This document shows, piece by piece, positions 1 through 8,372 of a stretch of DNA of 64,000 nt. The notes beneath the pieces are model-generated. The model had not been told where the DNA came from and searched no databases. It saw nothing but the letters and a program-made list of their open reading frames with translations. Origin of the DNA: Rhodospirillaceae bacterium (GTDB taxonomy: Bacteria > Pseudomonadota > Alphaproteobacteria > SP197); NCBI GenBank assembly GCA_002722885.1, contig PBNE01000006.1, forward strand, positions 147,690 to 211,689, in the 5' to 3' direction. The first letter of the stretch is position 1; every line of letters begins with the position of its first letter. A program made the position numbers and the translations under genes.

Positions 1-66
1 GGTCCAGAGCCCGACTGCGATCAGCATGCATAGAATACCGGAGAGAGCAGCGCTCTTGGGCTTCAA
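1..66 (-). CDS. DMT-family transporter, N-terminal fragment (runs off left edge)
   Basis: Only the first 22 codons are inside the window. Reading the minus strand from a TTG at 64-66 gives a basic start (KPKS) followed by a hydrophobic helix, GILCMLIAVGLW, that resembles the first helix of the neighbouring EamA transporter. The TTG overlaps the TGA stop of the upstream transporter (TTGA), the same kind of junction seen one gene earlier in this operon. Inference: a second, tandem EamA-type exporter. The fragment is too short to confirm the family, and the ORF track does not list it. Confidence 0.5.
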   Translation of the reverse strand, partial: MKPKSAALSGILCMLIAVGLWT

Positions 67-959
67 GGCGAGGGTTTCTCGCGTTTGGATGCGAGCCGTT
101 CGCGATGCACGATGTAGAGCCCGGCTGTGACGATAACCGCAGCACCGATCATCACATCCCGGCTTGGCCATTCACCCCAGATTATCAGACCCAGGATCAC
201 GCCCCAGACCAGGCCGGTATACTCAAACGGCGCCAGAACACTGGGAGGCGCTATGCGAAAGGCCGCCGTCATGGCGTACTGCGCCAGCCCGGCCATGATG
301 CCGACCAGAGCCATGACCGTCACATCTTGCCAGGTCGGTGTGGCCCACGCGAAGCAGACGGCGATGGCGCTCAGGACTGCAAAGGCGACGGCGGTGTAGA
401 TCGACAAGGTGGCAGTGCTGACCACGGCACCCAGACGCCGTGTCATCATCATGCTGGTCGTGAACATGATATTGGAAAACAGCAGCAGGGCCCCGCCTTC
501 GAATGGGATCTGGCCGTCCGGACGCACGATAAAGAGCACGGCGGCGAATCCGGCCAGCACCGCCCCCCAGCGGTGTGGCCCGACCTTTTCCTTCAGCACG
601 AAGGCCGAGGCTGCCGTGATGAAGATGGGAGCCGACATGCCCACGGCAATGGCGTCGGCCAGGGGCATCAGGGGCAGAGCGAAGACAAAGCTGGAGAAAG
701 CGCAGAAGCTGATACAGCCGCGCAGGGTGCAGAGCAGGTGGAGGCGCAGTGGCATAGACTGCACACCTCCCTGACGGCTGGCGATCAGGAAGATGGGGAC
801 GGTTCCGAAGAGACTGCGCCAGAACAGGATCACAAACACTGGATAGGTCGCGGCATACCACTTGGCCGCTGCATCATGAGTCGCCCAGATGCAGACGGCC
901 ATGGTCAGCAGCAGGATGCCCTGGAGCGGCCGGTCCGTCTGATTTTGGGAGCCGGTCAA
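63..959 (-). CDS. EamA/RhaT-type DMT superfamily transporter
   Basis: This is an inner-membrane permease of 298 aa, the usual length for the EamA family, with about ten hydrophobic segments arranged as two repeats of five. The first helix carries the common W-A-x-x-D-A-A-A-K pattern, and the second half has the typical LAPFEYTGLVWG stretch. Such proteins usually export amino acids or other small metabolites; the substrate cannot be told here. The start is TTG at 959, overlapping the TGA of the ChaC-like gene, so it is probably translationally coupled in an M81 peptidase-ChaC-DMT-DMT operon. Export of a product of the upstream hydrolases is a possible role, but that is inference. Confidence 0.85.
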   Translation of the reverse strand: MTGSQNQTDRPLQGILLLTMAVCIWATHDAAAKWYAATYPVFVILFWRSLFGTVPIFLIASRQGGVQSMPLRLHLLCTLRGCISFCAFSSFVFALPLMPLADAIAVGMSAPIFITAASAFVLKEKVGPHRWGAVLAGFAAVLFIVRPDGQIPFEGGALLLFSNIMFTTSMMMTRRLGAVVSTATLSIYTAVAFAVLSAIAVCFAWATPTWQDVTVMALVGIMAGLAQYAMTAAFRIAPPSVLAPFEYTGLVWGVILGLIIWGEWPSRDVMIGAAVIVTAGLYIVHRERLASKREKPSP

Positions 960-1657
960 CCGGTCGCTCCGGCGCCATGCTTCCTTCGTTCCTTTTGTGC
1001 GGCCTTCAGAAGATCGTGCATCGGGCCGCGCCTCAGGCCCATGGTTTCCAGGACTGTGACCGTGTTCTCAAGGTACTCGATGCACGGTCCCAGCGGCCCC
1101 TCGGCACAGCCGATGTGGTGGGCCTGGACGTTGAATGGCACACGGTGGCCGTATCGGTAGTAGTCAGGGTTGATGGCAAAGCTTACCGCAGGGACCGTGC
1201 GGTCGCCGAGGTCGGCCTGGACCCAGATCGGGATATAAGCTCCGGCAATCATCTCGCGGCGCCAGATGATCTCGGTTTCGCTGTCGACCTTGCCGGCTTC
1301 GATGCACAGCGCCATGCCACGGCACGAGCCGCCGGCCTCCAGGCCCAGGGTCAGCCCCGGGAGCTCCGGGGTGCCACGGCCGAGATGGGTCCAGAGGTTG
1401 AAGCGGCGGTGCCAGCCGCGCACCAGTGCGGGATGAAAGCCCGCAACCTCGCAGGCCGGGTTCCACATCAGCGAACCGAAACCGAAGACAAAGATGTCGT
1501 CACTGGGTGTGTGGCGCTCCAGCAAGGCATGGCGCGTGGCCTCGCGCTCCTCATCGGTCAGGAGCTGGATCAGGCCCGAGTCCTGGGCAGCCTGCAGGTG
1601 GGGCGAAAGCTCGCCCGAGAGCAGCGTTTCGCGGGAGATGTCGAAGCGTTCGGTCAT
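956..1657 (-). CDS. ChaC-like gamma-glutamylcyclotransferase
   Basis: A 233-aa protein with the ChaC signature VFGFGSLMWNP near residue 55, which forms the substrate-binding loop of the gamma-glutamylcyclotransferase fold, and a later acidic segment (WRREM) where the family has its catalytic glutamate. ChaC enzymes release 5-oxoproline from gamma-glutamyl compounds, chiefly glutathione. I chose the ATG at 1657 (MTERFDIS) over the longer ORF-track start because it forms an ATGA overlap with the stop of the upstream M81 peptidase gene, and the extra 36 residues are only antisense-like sequence. Its operon partners suggest turnover of a gamma-glutamyl or amide-linked compound; the specific substrate is unknown. 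Confidence 0.85.
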   Translation of the reverse strand: MTERFDISRETLLSGELSPHLQAAQDSGLIQLLTDEEREATRHALLERHTPSDDIFVFGFGSLMWNPACEVAGFHPALVRGWHRRFNLWTHLGRGTPELPGLTLGLEAGGSCRGMALCIEAGKVDSETEIIWRREMIAGAYIPIWVQADLGDRTVPAVSFAINPDYYRYGHRVPFNVQAHHIGCAEGPLGPCIEYLENTVTVLETMGLRRGPMHDLLKAAQKERRKHGAGATG

Positions 1658-3165
1658 GGTGTGTCGAAAAACGCCTCGTCGGGATCGAAGGGAAACATCG
1701 GCCGCCGCGCGTTGCGGAAGGTGAAGCGGGTGAAGTCCGGCGTGGCCAGTGCCCCGGAATCGCACACGATGACCTTCTCGGCCAGCGGCTCATAGGTCGC
1801 ACGGAAGTGCTGCATCGACTTCAACGCCACGGTTTTCTTCTCACTCGGGTCGATGCCGTGGGCCAGGAATTGCTGCAGATCCGTGATCTGCATGAGGTTC
1901 GAGACCACCAGAATGTCGATGCCGTCGACACGGAACACGGCCGTGGGCCCGAAGCTCTTGGTCACGCCGGCCATCATCGGTCCATCGAAGGTCGTCACGC
2001 CGTCTGTGAGTGAGACGATGTCGCCGGTCAGCAGCAGGGGTGGGCCGCCGAATGCGGGATCGGTCTTGCCGCCCAGATGCAGGGTCATGCGGACGCCGAG
2101 CCCGGCCATGGTCAGATCGGCCGCGGCGGCGGGGTCGTAGAGTGCGCCAAAACAGGCGTTGTCCAGGCGGGCATCCAGCATGGCCGCCAGCAGGTTGGTC
2201 GCATCGCCATAGGCGCCCGCGCCGGGGTTGTCGGCATAGTCGGCGATCACCAGTGGCCTGTTGCGGTAGTTGAAGCTGCGCGCGACCTCGGCCGCCTCGC
2301 CGACACGGAGGTATCGGTTGTTGATGACATGCCGGGCCTCCCAGATGTCGTCCATCAGGTCCTCGGCGATGCCCGTGAAGGCGGGGTCGTCGCCGTCGGC
2401 GGTGACGATCACGCTGGGCCCGACATCAAAGATGTCGGACTGGTTGAAGCCGGCGTTGATCGAGATGTCGAGCAGGCGCGGGTCGCTGGCCATCGCGGCA
2501 TCGGCCTTCGCCCGCAGGCCAATCATGGGTTCGACATCGGTCCGTCCGCCGTCGGCCCCCTGCACCATCGGTCGCCGGGCATAGACGAGCTTCGGCTTGA
2601 TCTCGCCCGCCATGGCACGCTGCAGCAGGTCTCCGGCCTTGCGGGCCCTTTCGCGCATGTCGATGTGGGGGTAGGTCAGATAGCTGCAGACGATCTGGAC
2701 CATCTCGACGAAATCCGGCCCGACATTGGCATGCAGATCGAAGGTGCAGCAGATCGGGATGTCCGGCCCGGCGATGGTGCGCAGGCGGCGTACGATCTCG
2801 GTCTCGGCATCCTCGTGGGATTCGCTCACCATTGCGCCGTGGAGCGCCAGCGCGATGCCGTCGACCGGCCCGGCCTCCTCGAGGCCTGTCGTCATCAGCC
2901 CGACGAAATGTTCGAAGGTCTCGTCGGTGACCAGGCCCAGCGGATTGGCGGCGGCGGCCACGGTGTGGATCTGTTCCCAGCCGTGCGCCTCGGCAACATC
3001 GATGTAGCCGGCCGTTTCGGTGTTAGTGTCCTTGAGGTGCCCGACGATCTCATCGGCACCCCGGCAGCAGATGATGCGCTCGAAGGCCGCCACATCCGTC
3101 TTTACGGTGGCGAAGGTGTTGGTCTCGTGCATGAACTGGGCGGTCAGAACTCGGAACGGCATCAT
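1654..3165 (-). CDS. M81 family metallopeptidase (MlrC-like)
   Basis: A 503-aa protein of the microcystinase C (MlrC) family, metal-dependent hydrolases of small peptides or peptide-like compounds. The N-terminus has the family motif FMHETNTF, and the middle has DLHANV followed by YPHIDM. This reproduces the D-x-H-x21-H spacing that I recall for the MlrC zinc site. No signal peptide is evident, so it is probably cytoplasmic. Two ATGs are adjacent (3165 and 3162); a strong GAGGAGG site upstream is slightly better spaced for the second. It is the first gene of a minus-strand operon with ChaC-like and DMT genes. Most family members do not act on microcystin, so the natural substrate is open. Confidence 0.88.
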   Translation of the reverse strand: MMPFRVLTAQFMHETNTFATVKTDVAAFERIICCRGADEIVGHLKDTNTETAGYIDVAEAHGWEQIHTVAAAANPLGLVTDETFEHFVGLMTTGLEEAGPVDGIALALHGAMVSESHEDAETEIVRRLRTIAGPDIPICCTFDLHANVGPDFVEMVQIVCSYLTYPHIDMRERARKAGDLLQRAMAGEIKPKLVYARRPMVQGADGGRTDVEPMIGLRAKADAAMASDPRLLDISINAGFNQSDIFDVGPSVIVTADGDDPAFTGIAEDLMDDIWEARHVINNRYLRVGEAAEVARSFNYRNRPLVIADYADNPGAGAYGDATNLLAAMLDARLDNACFGALYDPAAAADLTMAGLGVRMTLHLGGKTDPAFGGPPLLLTGDIVSLTDGVTTFDGPMMAGVTKSFGPTAVFRVDGIDILVVSNLMQITDLQQFLAHGIDPSEKKTVALKSMQHFRATYEPLAEKVIVCDSGALATPDFTRFTFRNARRPMFPFDPDEAFFDTP

Positions 3166-3212
3166 GGCCCTCCTCGGCGCGGGTGGAGGGTGTCACGGAT
3201 CGCGCGGCCGCG

Positions 3213-4121
3213 CTACTTGAGGCTGGCCCAGTACTCCCGGGTGAAGTGCCAGTAGCCGGGGATCAGCGCACCGTGGCGCGGCGTGATCTTGCCAAAGGCC
3301 TTGTGCAGGGCATGGAAAGGCACGGCGGGGAAGAGATGGTGTTCGGTGTGGTAGGACATCTGCCAGGCCAGCCAGCGGATCGGTGCCGTGGTGCGCATGG
3401 TGCGCGTGTTCTGCAGCATGTCCTGGGTGTGGGGCAGCAGCGTGTGTTCGGCCAGCAGATAGAGCCGCAGCGACCATGCACCCAGCACCATTGGCACGAT
3501 CCAGTAGATCAGCGGTGCCCAGCTTCCGGCCCAGATGGCCACGGCGGCGACCAGCCCATAGATCAGAAGGTAGAGCCGCGCTTGGCGCACCATCGCGCGC
3601 CGCGCCGTGTCGTCGGGCACGAAGCCATCGGTGATGCGGCCCATCGCATGCAGCACGATGATGCGCAGCGAGGCATACCAGAACGACTTGAGCCCGGTCA
3701 GATAAAACAGCAACGCGCCCTTCGTGTCGGGCTTCACGTCGACCAGTTCGGGATCGTGGTCCTCAAGATGGGTTTCGCGATGGTGTTCGAAATGAAAGGC
3801 GCGGAACCAGAGCGACGGCAGAAAGCCGATCAGCCCCAGCACCCAGGCTACGCCGTCGTTCAGCCGTTTGCTGGCAAAGGCGGTCCAGTGGATACACTCG
3901 TGATGGGGGCAGAACAGAAAGGTGATCAGGATGCCCAGCACCATCTGGGCCGGGATCATCAGCCACCCGTGATCACGCACCGCCCAGACCAGCACACCCG
4001 CCGCCACAATGGCCGCCACATGGCTGCCAAGCTGCACCAGCCCCTTGGGATCCGACCGCTCCGACATCGCCCTGATCTCGGTGAACGAGCAGATGTCCTT
4101 CCTGGCAACAAACCCTTCCAT
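3213..4121 (-). CDS. Membrane fatty acid desaturase family protein
   Basis: A 302-aa membrane protein with the three histidine boxes of di-iron desaturases: HECIH near residue 75, HFEHH near residue 110 and HTEHH near residue 235, separated by hydrophobic segments. The family introduces double bonds or hydroxyl groups into acyl chains, or modifies carotenoid and sphingolipid-like lipids, using O2. The start could be MEGF at 4121 or the internal MSERSD 18 residues later; neither has a strong ribosome site. It lies 9 bp downstream of a C45 acyltransferase/amidohydrolase gene and is probably co-transcribed with it, which hints at modification or breakdown of an acylated amine. That link is inference. 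Confidence 0.88.
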   Translation of the reverse strand: MEGFVARKDICSFTEIRAMSERSDPKGLVQLGSHVAAIVAAGVLVWAVRDHGWLMIPAQMVLGILITFLFCPHHECIHWTAFASKRLNDGVAWVLGLIGFLPSLWFRAFHFEHHRETHLEDHDPELVDVKPDTKGALLFYLTGLKSFWYASLRIIVLHAMGRITDGFVPDDTARRAMVRQARLYLLIYGLVAAVAIWAGSWAPLIYWIVPMVLGAWSLRLYLLAEHTLLPHTQDMLQNTRTMRTTAPIRWLAWQMSYHTEHHLFPAVPFHALHKAFGKITPRHGALIPGYWHFTREYWASLK

Positions 4122-4130
4122 GGCAATCTC

Positions 4131-5252
4131 TCAGTTCGACACCATCTCCGGCTCCCCTTCCAGCGCGTAGCGGGTGAAGGTGCGGTTGATGGCGGGCAGG
4201 GGGGCGATCTCGATAATGCCCTGGCCGGGGTCCATGACGATCATGGCGACGGTGGAATAGGCATCGTTGTCGCGGGGCGGGCGGCAGACGGCGTAGGGGG
4301 CGGCGAAGCCGTCGAACAGGGCTGTTTTCACGTCGTCGGGTGTGATCGCGCGGTGGGCCCCGAGATGTTCGGCAACGCGCCAGTCGCGGTAGAGGCTGTC
4401 GGGCGAGTCGGCAAAACCCGTTTCGATGATCTTGGTGCGTGCGACCGGGCCGATCCAGTGGTTCGCGTGAACCAGCAGGCCGTCGTCGGGCATCAGCTGC
4501 CAGGCCTCGTCGGGCGCACATTCGAAATCGATCCCGAAGCCGTCTGTCCTGCCTGCTGTCGAGCAGCTCACCATCATGTTGTTGGAACAGGCCTTGGGCG
4601 TGGTGGCGACGGCCTTCAGGGCATAGGCGAGATGTTGCTCTTCCAGAACGGCGCGGCGAATGAAGGGCAGCGGGATACCGGGTTGGCTGTAGTCGCGGTC
4701 GCACTCCAGATAGTTCGCGGTGATCGCGATGCCGGCCTCGTTAAGCCCGCTGCGGGCCACGCCCCCGGCCTCGGTGAAGGTGAGATAGCGGGGTCCGTTT
4801 CCGGGCGTCACGCGCATCACGATGGCGGTTTCCGAACAGGCCGTGAGCCAGTCCCAGTTCTGGGCGTGGATCAGCCGGCCCGAGGCGCTACGATGCGGCA
4901 GAACGATCACGCCGGTGCATCCGTCCGGCTGTCCATCGGGTGCTGTTTCGAGCCGTGCGCGCGCGACGATCTCGGTACGGGCGTTGATTAGCACTATGTC
5001 TTCGAAAGAGACTCCGGCGCCGTCGGCGATGCCGTGCATTTCCTCGACGATGGCGTCCCCGAAGTGGGAGCAAACCGGAGCGATCTCGGCGACCAAGCGC
5101 TCCAGGTCGGCGCGTGAAAGGCCCAGTGCGTCGAGGCGGCCGCTGTAGAGCGCGACGCTTCGTTCGATCCGCTCGCGGGCCTGCTGCCCGTACTGGCGCC
5201 CGCGTTGGGCCGGGCCGCCCTGGACGTCGATGAACGGAAAGGGTTCGGTCAT
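4131..5252 (-). CDS. C45-family autoproteolytic acyltransferase/hydrolase
   Basis: A 373-aa member of the acyl-CoA:6-aminopenicillanate acyltransferase-like (C45) family of Ntn hydrolases. The key sign is DGCTGV near residue 110, where self-cleavage would expose an N-terminal catalytic cysteine, followed by AQNWDW, which is typical of the family. These enzymes cleave or form amide bonds of N-acylated amines and amino acids. I chose MTEPFPF at 5252 as the start; the ORF-track extension overlaps the disrupted gene upstream and looks non-coding. It precedes the desaturase gene by 9 bp. A true penicillin acyltransferase role is not supported. Confidence 0.85.
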   Translation of the reverse strand: MTEPFPFIDVQGGPAQRGRQYGQQARERIERSVALYSGRLDALGLSRADLERLVAEIAPVCSHFGDAIVEEMHGIADGAGVSFEDIVLINARTEIVARARLETAPDGQPDGCTGVIVLPHRSASGRLIHAQNWDWLTACSETAIVMRVTPGNGPRYLTFTEAGGVARSGLNEAGIAITANYLECDRDYSQPGIPLPFIRRAVLEEQHLAYALKAVATTPKACSNNMMVSCSTAGRTDGFGIDFECAPDEAWQLMPDDGLLVHANHWIGPVARTKIIETGFADSPDSLYRDWRVAEHLGAHRAITPDDVKTALFDGFAAPYAVCRPPRDNDAYSTVAMIVMDPGQGIIEIAPLPAINRTFTRYALEGEPEMVSN

Positions 5253-5259
5253 GGCTGAG

Positions 5260-5679
5260 CTACTGCACAGTTTCGTAGTAGAGATCGCTGTCGCCATCGT
5301 AGCGCGGGATGCCCCAGATCAAAACGTAACCATCGCGCACCTTGTAGACGGTCAATCCAGTCGTGGCCGCCACAGCCCGGACGACAGTAGCGCTTGAGGT
5401 AGAACATGTGGACCTCGTCGTCATGACCGGTGTCGATCATCGAAGTGAAGCCGATGCGCACACATCGAGCTTGCCCTGGTTGGCTTCGATCTCGGCACAG
5501 GGATTGAAGGGCACGAAGCCTGCCCAGTCCGCGCCCTCGTCGGGCACCAGGGCGTTGAGCTCGTCGAGCACGGCCGTGGGCAGGTTGCCCAGGGCGTCGG
5601 TCGGTCCCGCAGTGGCGGTCACGGGTGCCAGCAAGCTGAGGGCAAGGGCTGCGGCGGCCATCGTGATCGTTGCTTTCAT
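5260..5679 (-). pseudogene. Disrupted small secreted protein (two compensating frame changes)
   Basis: The gene starts at ATG 5679 behind an AGGGAT ribosome site. It encodes a clear signal peptide (hydrophobic core, Ala-x-Ala region) and a mature part ending in NPCAEIEANQGKLDV, after which the frame soon stops. A second frame then reads as plausible protein (IGFTSMIDTGHDDEVHMFYLK). The original frame resumes with LTVYKVRDGYVLIWGIPRYD to a TAG at 5260-5262. So the C-terminus looks real but cannot be reached in one frame. The cause may be two indels in a decaying gene, or sequencing or assembly errors. I do not recognise the family. The intact product would be a periplasmic protein of about 135 aa. 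Confidence 0.6.
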
Positions 5680-5729
5680 CGTGTCATCCCTGGTGCGAAC
5701 CACCGCATGGTAACGCATGCACGATGGCT

Positions 5730-5757
5730 TTGTCGCCTTGCCGGGCGAGGCTATAAA
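5730..5757 (+). promoter_or_regulatory. Candidate sigma70-like promoter for a leaderless transcript
   Basis: TTGTCG (5730-5735) and TATAAA (5752-5757) are separated by 16 bp. The ATG of the deacetylase gene starts 6 bp after the -10 box, so transcription would begin at or beside the start codon. No ribosome site is visible before that ATG, which fits a leaderless mRNA. This is a pattern match only. Confidence 0.4.
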
Positions 5758-5763
5758 CGCACC

Positions 5764-6642
5764 ATGGTCGATCTCACCTCACCTCTCTATCCCGGCATCA
5801 CGGTGCGAGCCCCCAGGGGATTTATCTGGCCCGATGGTGCGTCCTGCGGCGTGACGCTGGCCTGGCATGTCGATGGCGAGGCCGGGCCCATGGCCTCGGA
5901 CCGAAACGCCGTGAATCACATCGCGGCGATCTCCGAGGCGGCCTACGGTGTGACCACGGCGATGCCGCGCATCCTGGCCCTGCACCGCGATCTCGAGATC
6001 CCCGGCACCTTCTTTGTGCCGGCCCATGTCGCAGAACGGCATCCGGTGATGATCGAAGCAATCTTGCGGGACGGCCACGAGGTCGCCCACCACGGTTACA
6101 TGCACGAAAACGTCTTTGCGCTCGATGACACCGATGAACGCGCCGTGTTCGAGCACGGCTCAGTCATTCTGGAGCGTCTCACCGGCAAAGCTCCGCGCGG
6201 CTGGAGCGCGCCGGCCTGGGGCGTGAAGGCGCACACGCTGGAACTGATGGCTGAGCTCGGCATAACCTATGACGCCAGCCTGATGGAACACGACACACCG
6301 CAGATCATCGAGACCCGGTGCGGTGATCTGGTCGAACTTCCGATCTCCATGGTGCTCGACGACTGGGCGCTGTTCGGCTCGTCGCTCTACTGGGGCGGCC
6401 ATGTCGCGCTCTCCAGCGCCGAAGAGGCCGAGACCATCTGGCGTGAGGAGTTCGACGGCCTGCACCGCTACGGTGGGCTCTTTCACACCACCCTTCACCC
6501 CAACCTGATGGGCCGGCCCGGCCGGCTAGTCATGCTGGAACGCCTGTTCCGTCATTTGCGTGGGTTGGATGATGTGTGGTGGGGCACCTGCGAACAGCTC
6601 GCCGACCATGTGCTCGCTCTTGAGGAGGCGAACCAGTCTTGA
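5764..6642 (+). CDS. Polysaccharide deacetylase (NodB-fold) family hydrolase
   Basis: A 292-aa protein with the NodB/CE4 fold of metal-dependent deacetylases. The first metal motif is in WHVDGEAG near residue 37 (family Asp), and the His pair lies in HEVAHHGYMHENV near residue 105, resembling the H-x3-H motif of the PuuE/HpPgdA-type subgroup rather than secreted chitin deacetylases. There is no signal peptide. The start at ATG 5764 is preferred because the longer ORF start adds an implausible basic leader, and a TATAAA box sits just before this ATG. It ends with a TTGA overlap into the DUF5680 gene. The substrate could be an N-acyl or amide compound rather than a polysaccharide. Confidence 0.82.
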   Translation: MVDLTSPLYPGITVRAPRGFIWPDGASCGVTLAWHVDGEAGPMASDRNAVNHIAAISEAAYGVTTAMPRILALHRDLEIPGTFFVPAHVAERHPVMIEAILRDGHEVAHHGYMHENVFALDDTDERAVFEHGSVILERLTGKAPRGWSAPAWGVKAHTLELMAELGITYDASLMEHDTPQIIETRCGDLVELPISMVLDDWALFGSSLYWGGHVALSSAEEAETIWREEFDGLHRYGGLFHTTLHPNLMGRPGRLVMLERLFRHLRGLDDVWWGTCEQLADHVLALEEANQS

Positions 6643-7085
6643 ACGACCTGATTGATTTTTTGGTGGTGGCCCGGCGTGAGACCTATGCCATCCCGCACGG
6701 CACGGCGGTGGGTGACGGCACCGAGCAGATGATCTTCGATCAAGGGCCGTGGCGTTACCGCGACCGCTATGCCGGCCGGAATCCCTATGGCGGGCACGAG
6801 ATCGTCTGGCGCGACGGCGTGGTGGTGTGGATGAAGAACTACATCGCCGAGGTGTTGTCGGACATCAGGCCACTGGAGGAGATCTACGCCTTCCAGCGTG
6901 AGGTGCTGGGCCAGCCCGATCCCGAACACCTGATGCGTGGCCCAGCCTCCTATGTCAGCGGGCCCTACAGTTATGCCAACACGGTGGAGGGCGATCTTGC
7001 GCGCTTCCAAGGCGAGGAGGCGATCGCGTGGCAGGACACGCCGGTCTACCGCATGATCTTCCACGGCAGCCTGATCGGTCAGTAG
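6639..7085 (+). CDS. DUF5680 domain protein
   Basis: A 148-aa soluble protein that matches the DUF5680 pattern as I know it: an N-terminal FLVVARRETYA segment, a central YRDRYAGRNPYGGHEIVW motif and an aromatic VVWMKNY core. The function of the family is unknown. Translation starts at a TTG that overlaps the TGA of the deacetylase gene, with a strong GAGGAGG site 10 bp upstream, so the two genes are almost certainly translationally coupled. It converges with the THI5-like gene on the other strand. Confidence 0.75.
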   Translation: MNDLIDFLVVARRETYAIPHGTAVGDGTEQMIFDQGPWRYRDRYAGRNPYGGHEIVWRDGVVVWMKNYIAEVLSDIRPLEEIYAFQREVLGQPDPEHLMRGPASYVSGPYSYANTVEGDLARFQGEEAIAWQDTPVYRMIFHGSLIGQ

Positions 7086-7088
7086 GCG

Positions 7089-7985
7089 CTACATGAAGCG
7101 ATCGCAGACGACGTCGTCATAGGCCGGTTCGCAGTCGATCATGCCGAAGGCGGCGTAGGTCGCGAGGTTGCGGCGCCAGCGGTCGGGGTCGGTGGTCACG
7201 CAATGGGCAAGGCCACGGTCACCGGCGATCAGCGGTGCCATCAGCTTCAGAATGTCGGCATTCTCGGCAGGATCGTCATGCTCATCGGAGTGGGCGGCGA
7301 CCATTGCAGCTGTTCGCTCAGGCTCGGCCATGGCGCGCTGCCAGCCTTTCTTGCAGGCATCCACGAAGCCCGGCAGCACATCCGCATGTTCGGCAATCAC
7401 GGCATCGGTCGTGAACATCATCTGCGCCCAGGGGTGCAGCCGGTGATGACGGATCGGAATCAGGCGGGTGGCGATGCCGCGCCGAGCCAGCGTGTGGGGT
7501 TCTGTCGTGGTATAGCCCTGCACGGCGTCGAAGGTGCCCTCGGCGAGCTGCTCAAGTGTCCATCCGGCGACGGTGGTTTCGGCCGTTGCCGGGTCGATGC
7601 CGTGGAGTGACAGCACGGTTTCCAGAAGATGGATACCGTCGCGATGCATGGCGATGCGACGGCCCGGAACATCATTGAGGCTACTGATGCCGCTGTCGGG
7701 CAGGGTGATGATCTGGATCGGTGAATCCTGCATGGTCGCGCCGATGGCTTTCACGCCCTTTCCCGCCACGGCGGCGCGAACGATCAGGTTGTCCTCCATG
7801 CAGCCGGCGCAGAGGCCGCCGCCCAGCACGAGATCGACGGTGATGGTCTCGGGATTCTCACGGGGCGAGACCAGGGTGATATCAAGCCCCGCGTCGGCAA
7901 ACAGGCCTTCCTCGCGGGCCCACAGCAGGCCTGCGAACTGGCAGTTGAGGTCCCAGTCGAGAAAGAACGAAAACGGAGTCATCAC
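7089..7985 (-). CDS. NMT1/THI5-like substrate-binding protein
   Basis: A 298-aa protein of the SsuA/THI5 periplasmic-binding fold used in uptake of thiamine precursors, sulfonates, nitrate and related compounds. The N-terminus (FFLDWDLNCQFAGLLWAREEGLF) is the usual start of the mature domain, with later segments such as GRRIAMHRDG typical of the hinge region. There is no signal peptide and no ABC permease or ATPase gene beside it. It may therefore be cytoplasmic like yeast THI5, or an orphan binding protein. Its DLVLGGGLCAGCMEDN segment contains two cysteines near where the ligand would sit. It follows the ASCH and dimethylformamidase-like genes on the same strand. Confidence 0.78.
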   Translation of the reverse strand: MMTPFSFFLDWDLNCQFAGLLWAREEGLFADAGLDITLVSPRENPETITVDLVLGGGLCAGCMEDNLIVRAAVAGKGVKAIGATMQDSPIQIITLPDSGISSLNDVPGRRIAMHRDGIHLLETVLSLHGIDPATAETTVAGWTLEQLAEGTFDAVQGYTTTEPHTLARRGIATRLIPIRHHRLHPWAQMMFTTDAVIAEHADVLPGFVDACKKGWQRAMAEPERTAAMVAAHSDEHDDPAENADILKLMAPLIAGDRGLAHCVTTDPDRWRRNLATYAAFGMIDCEPAYDDVVCDRFM

Positions 7986-8000
7986 GGGGCCACCGTGCGA

Positions 8001-8366
8001 TCAGTCGGTCACAGGGTCGAAGTAGAGCGCCAGGAACTCGAAATCGTCGGTGGGCTGGCCGAAGTAGTCCCAGTGGTCGGCCCGAAAGGCGTCTAGGCTC
8101 ACCGCACCGGAGGCAGCGGGATCGCGGCGCCACAGGGCCTCGGGGATCGCACCCCAGGTCGCCAGTTCGATTGCGGTGATGCGCACACGGCAGCGCGGCA
8201 CGAGGTTGCGGTCGTAGACGGTGTAGGTCGCGCCGCAGTGAAGGGCGGTGTTGTGCGCGTCGAGCCCTTCGCTCCATTCCAGGGGGCGGACCGTCGCGGT
8301 CTTCGAGCCGCCGATGATCTGGTCGATCAGCGTGGCGTCGTTCCACTGCATGCGATGATCGGTCAT
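8001..8366 (-). CDS. ASCH domain protein
   Basis: A 121-aa protein matching the ASCH fold, a PUA-like RNA-binding or nucleoside-binding domain. Visible signs are IIGGSKTATVRP near residue 20 (the family G-x-K-T-x-T-x-R motif), the central strand PRCRVRITAIE and the late WGAIPEALWRRD and ADHWDYF segments. Some ASCH proteins are amidohydrolases of N4-acetylcytidine, others regulate translation; neither can be assigned. It sits 6 bp after the dimethylformamidase-like gene and is likely in the same transcript. Confidence 0.75.
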   Translation of the reverse strand: MTDHRMQWNDATLIDQIIGGSKTATVRPLEWSEGLDAHNTALHCGATYTVYDRNLVPRCRVRITAIELATWGAIPEALWRRDPAASGAVSLDAFRADHWDYFGQPTDDFEFLALYFDPVTD

Positions 8367-8372
8367 GGCGGC

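Noticed and set aside
105-1160. Long plus-strand ORF (351 aa) opposite the DMT transporter and ChaC genes
   Set aside because: It is antisense to two recognisable genes, and its Gln/His/Gly-rich composition is typical of shadow frames in high-GC DNA.
2077-3255. 392-aa plus-strand ORF
   Set aside because: It is antisense to the M81 peptidase gene, which has its zinc-site motif intact.
3183-4991. 602-aa plus-strand ORF
   Set aside because: It runs opposite the desaturase and C45 genes, both of which have clear motifs; the composition is shadow-like and there is no family resemblance.
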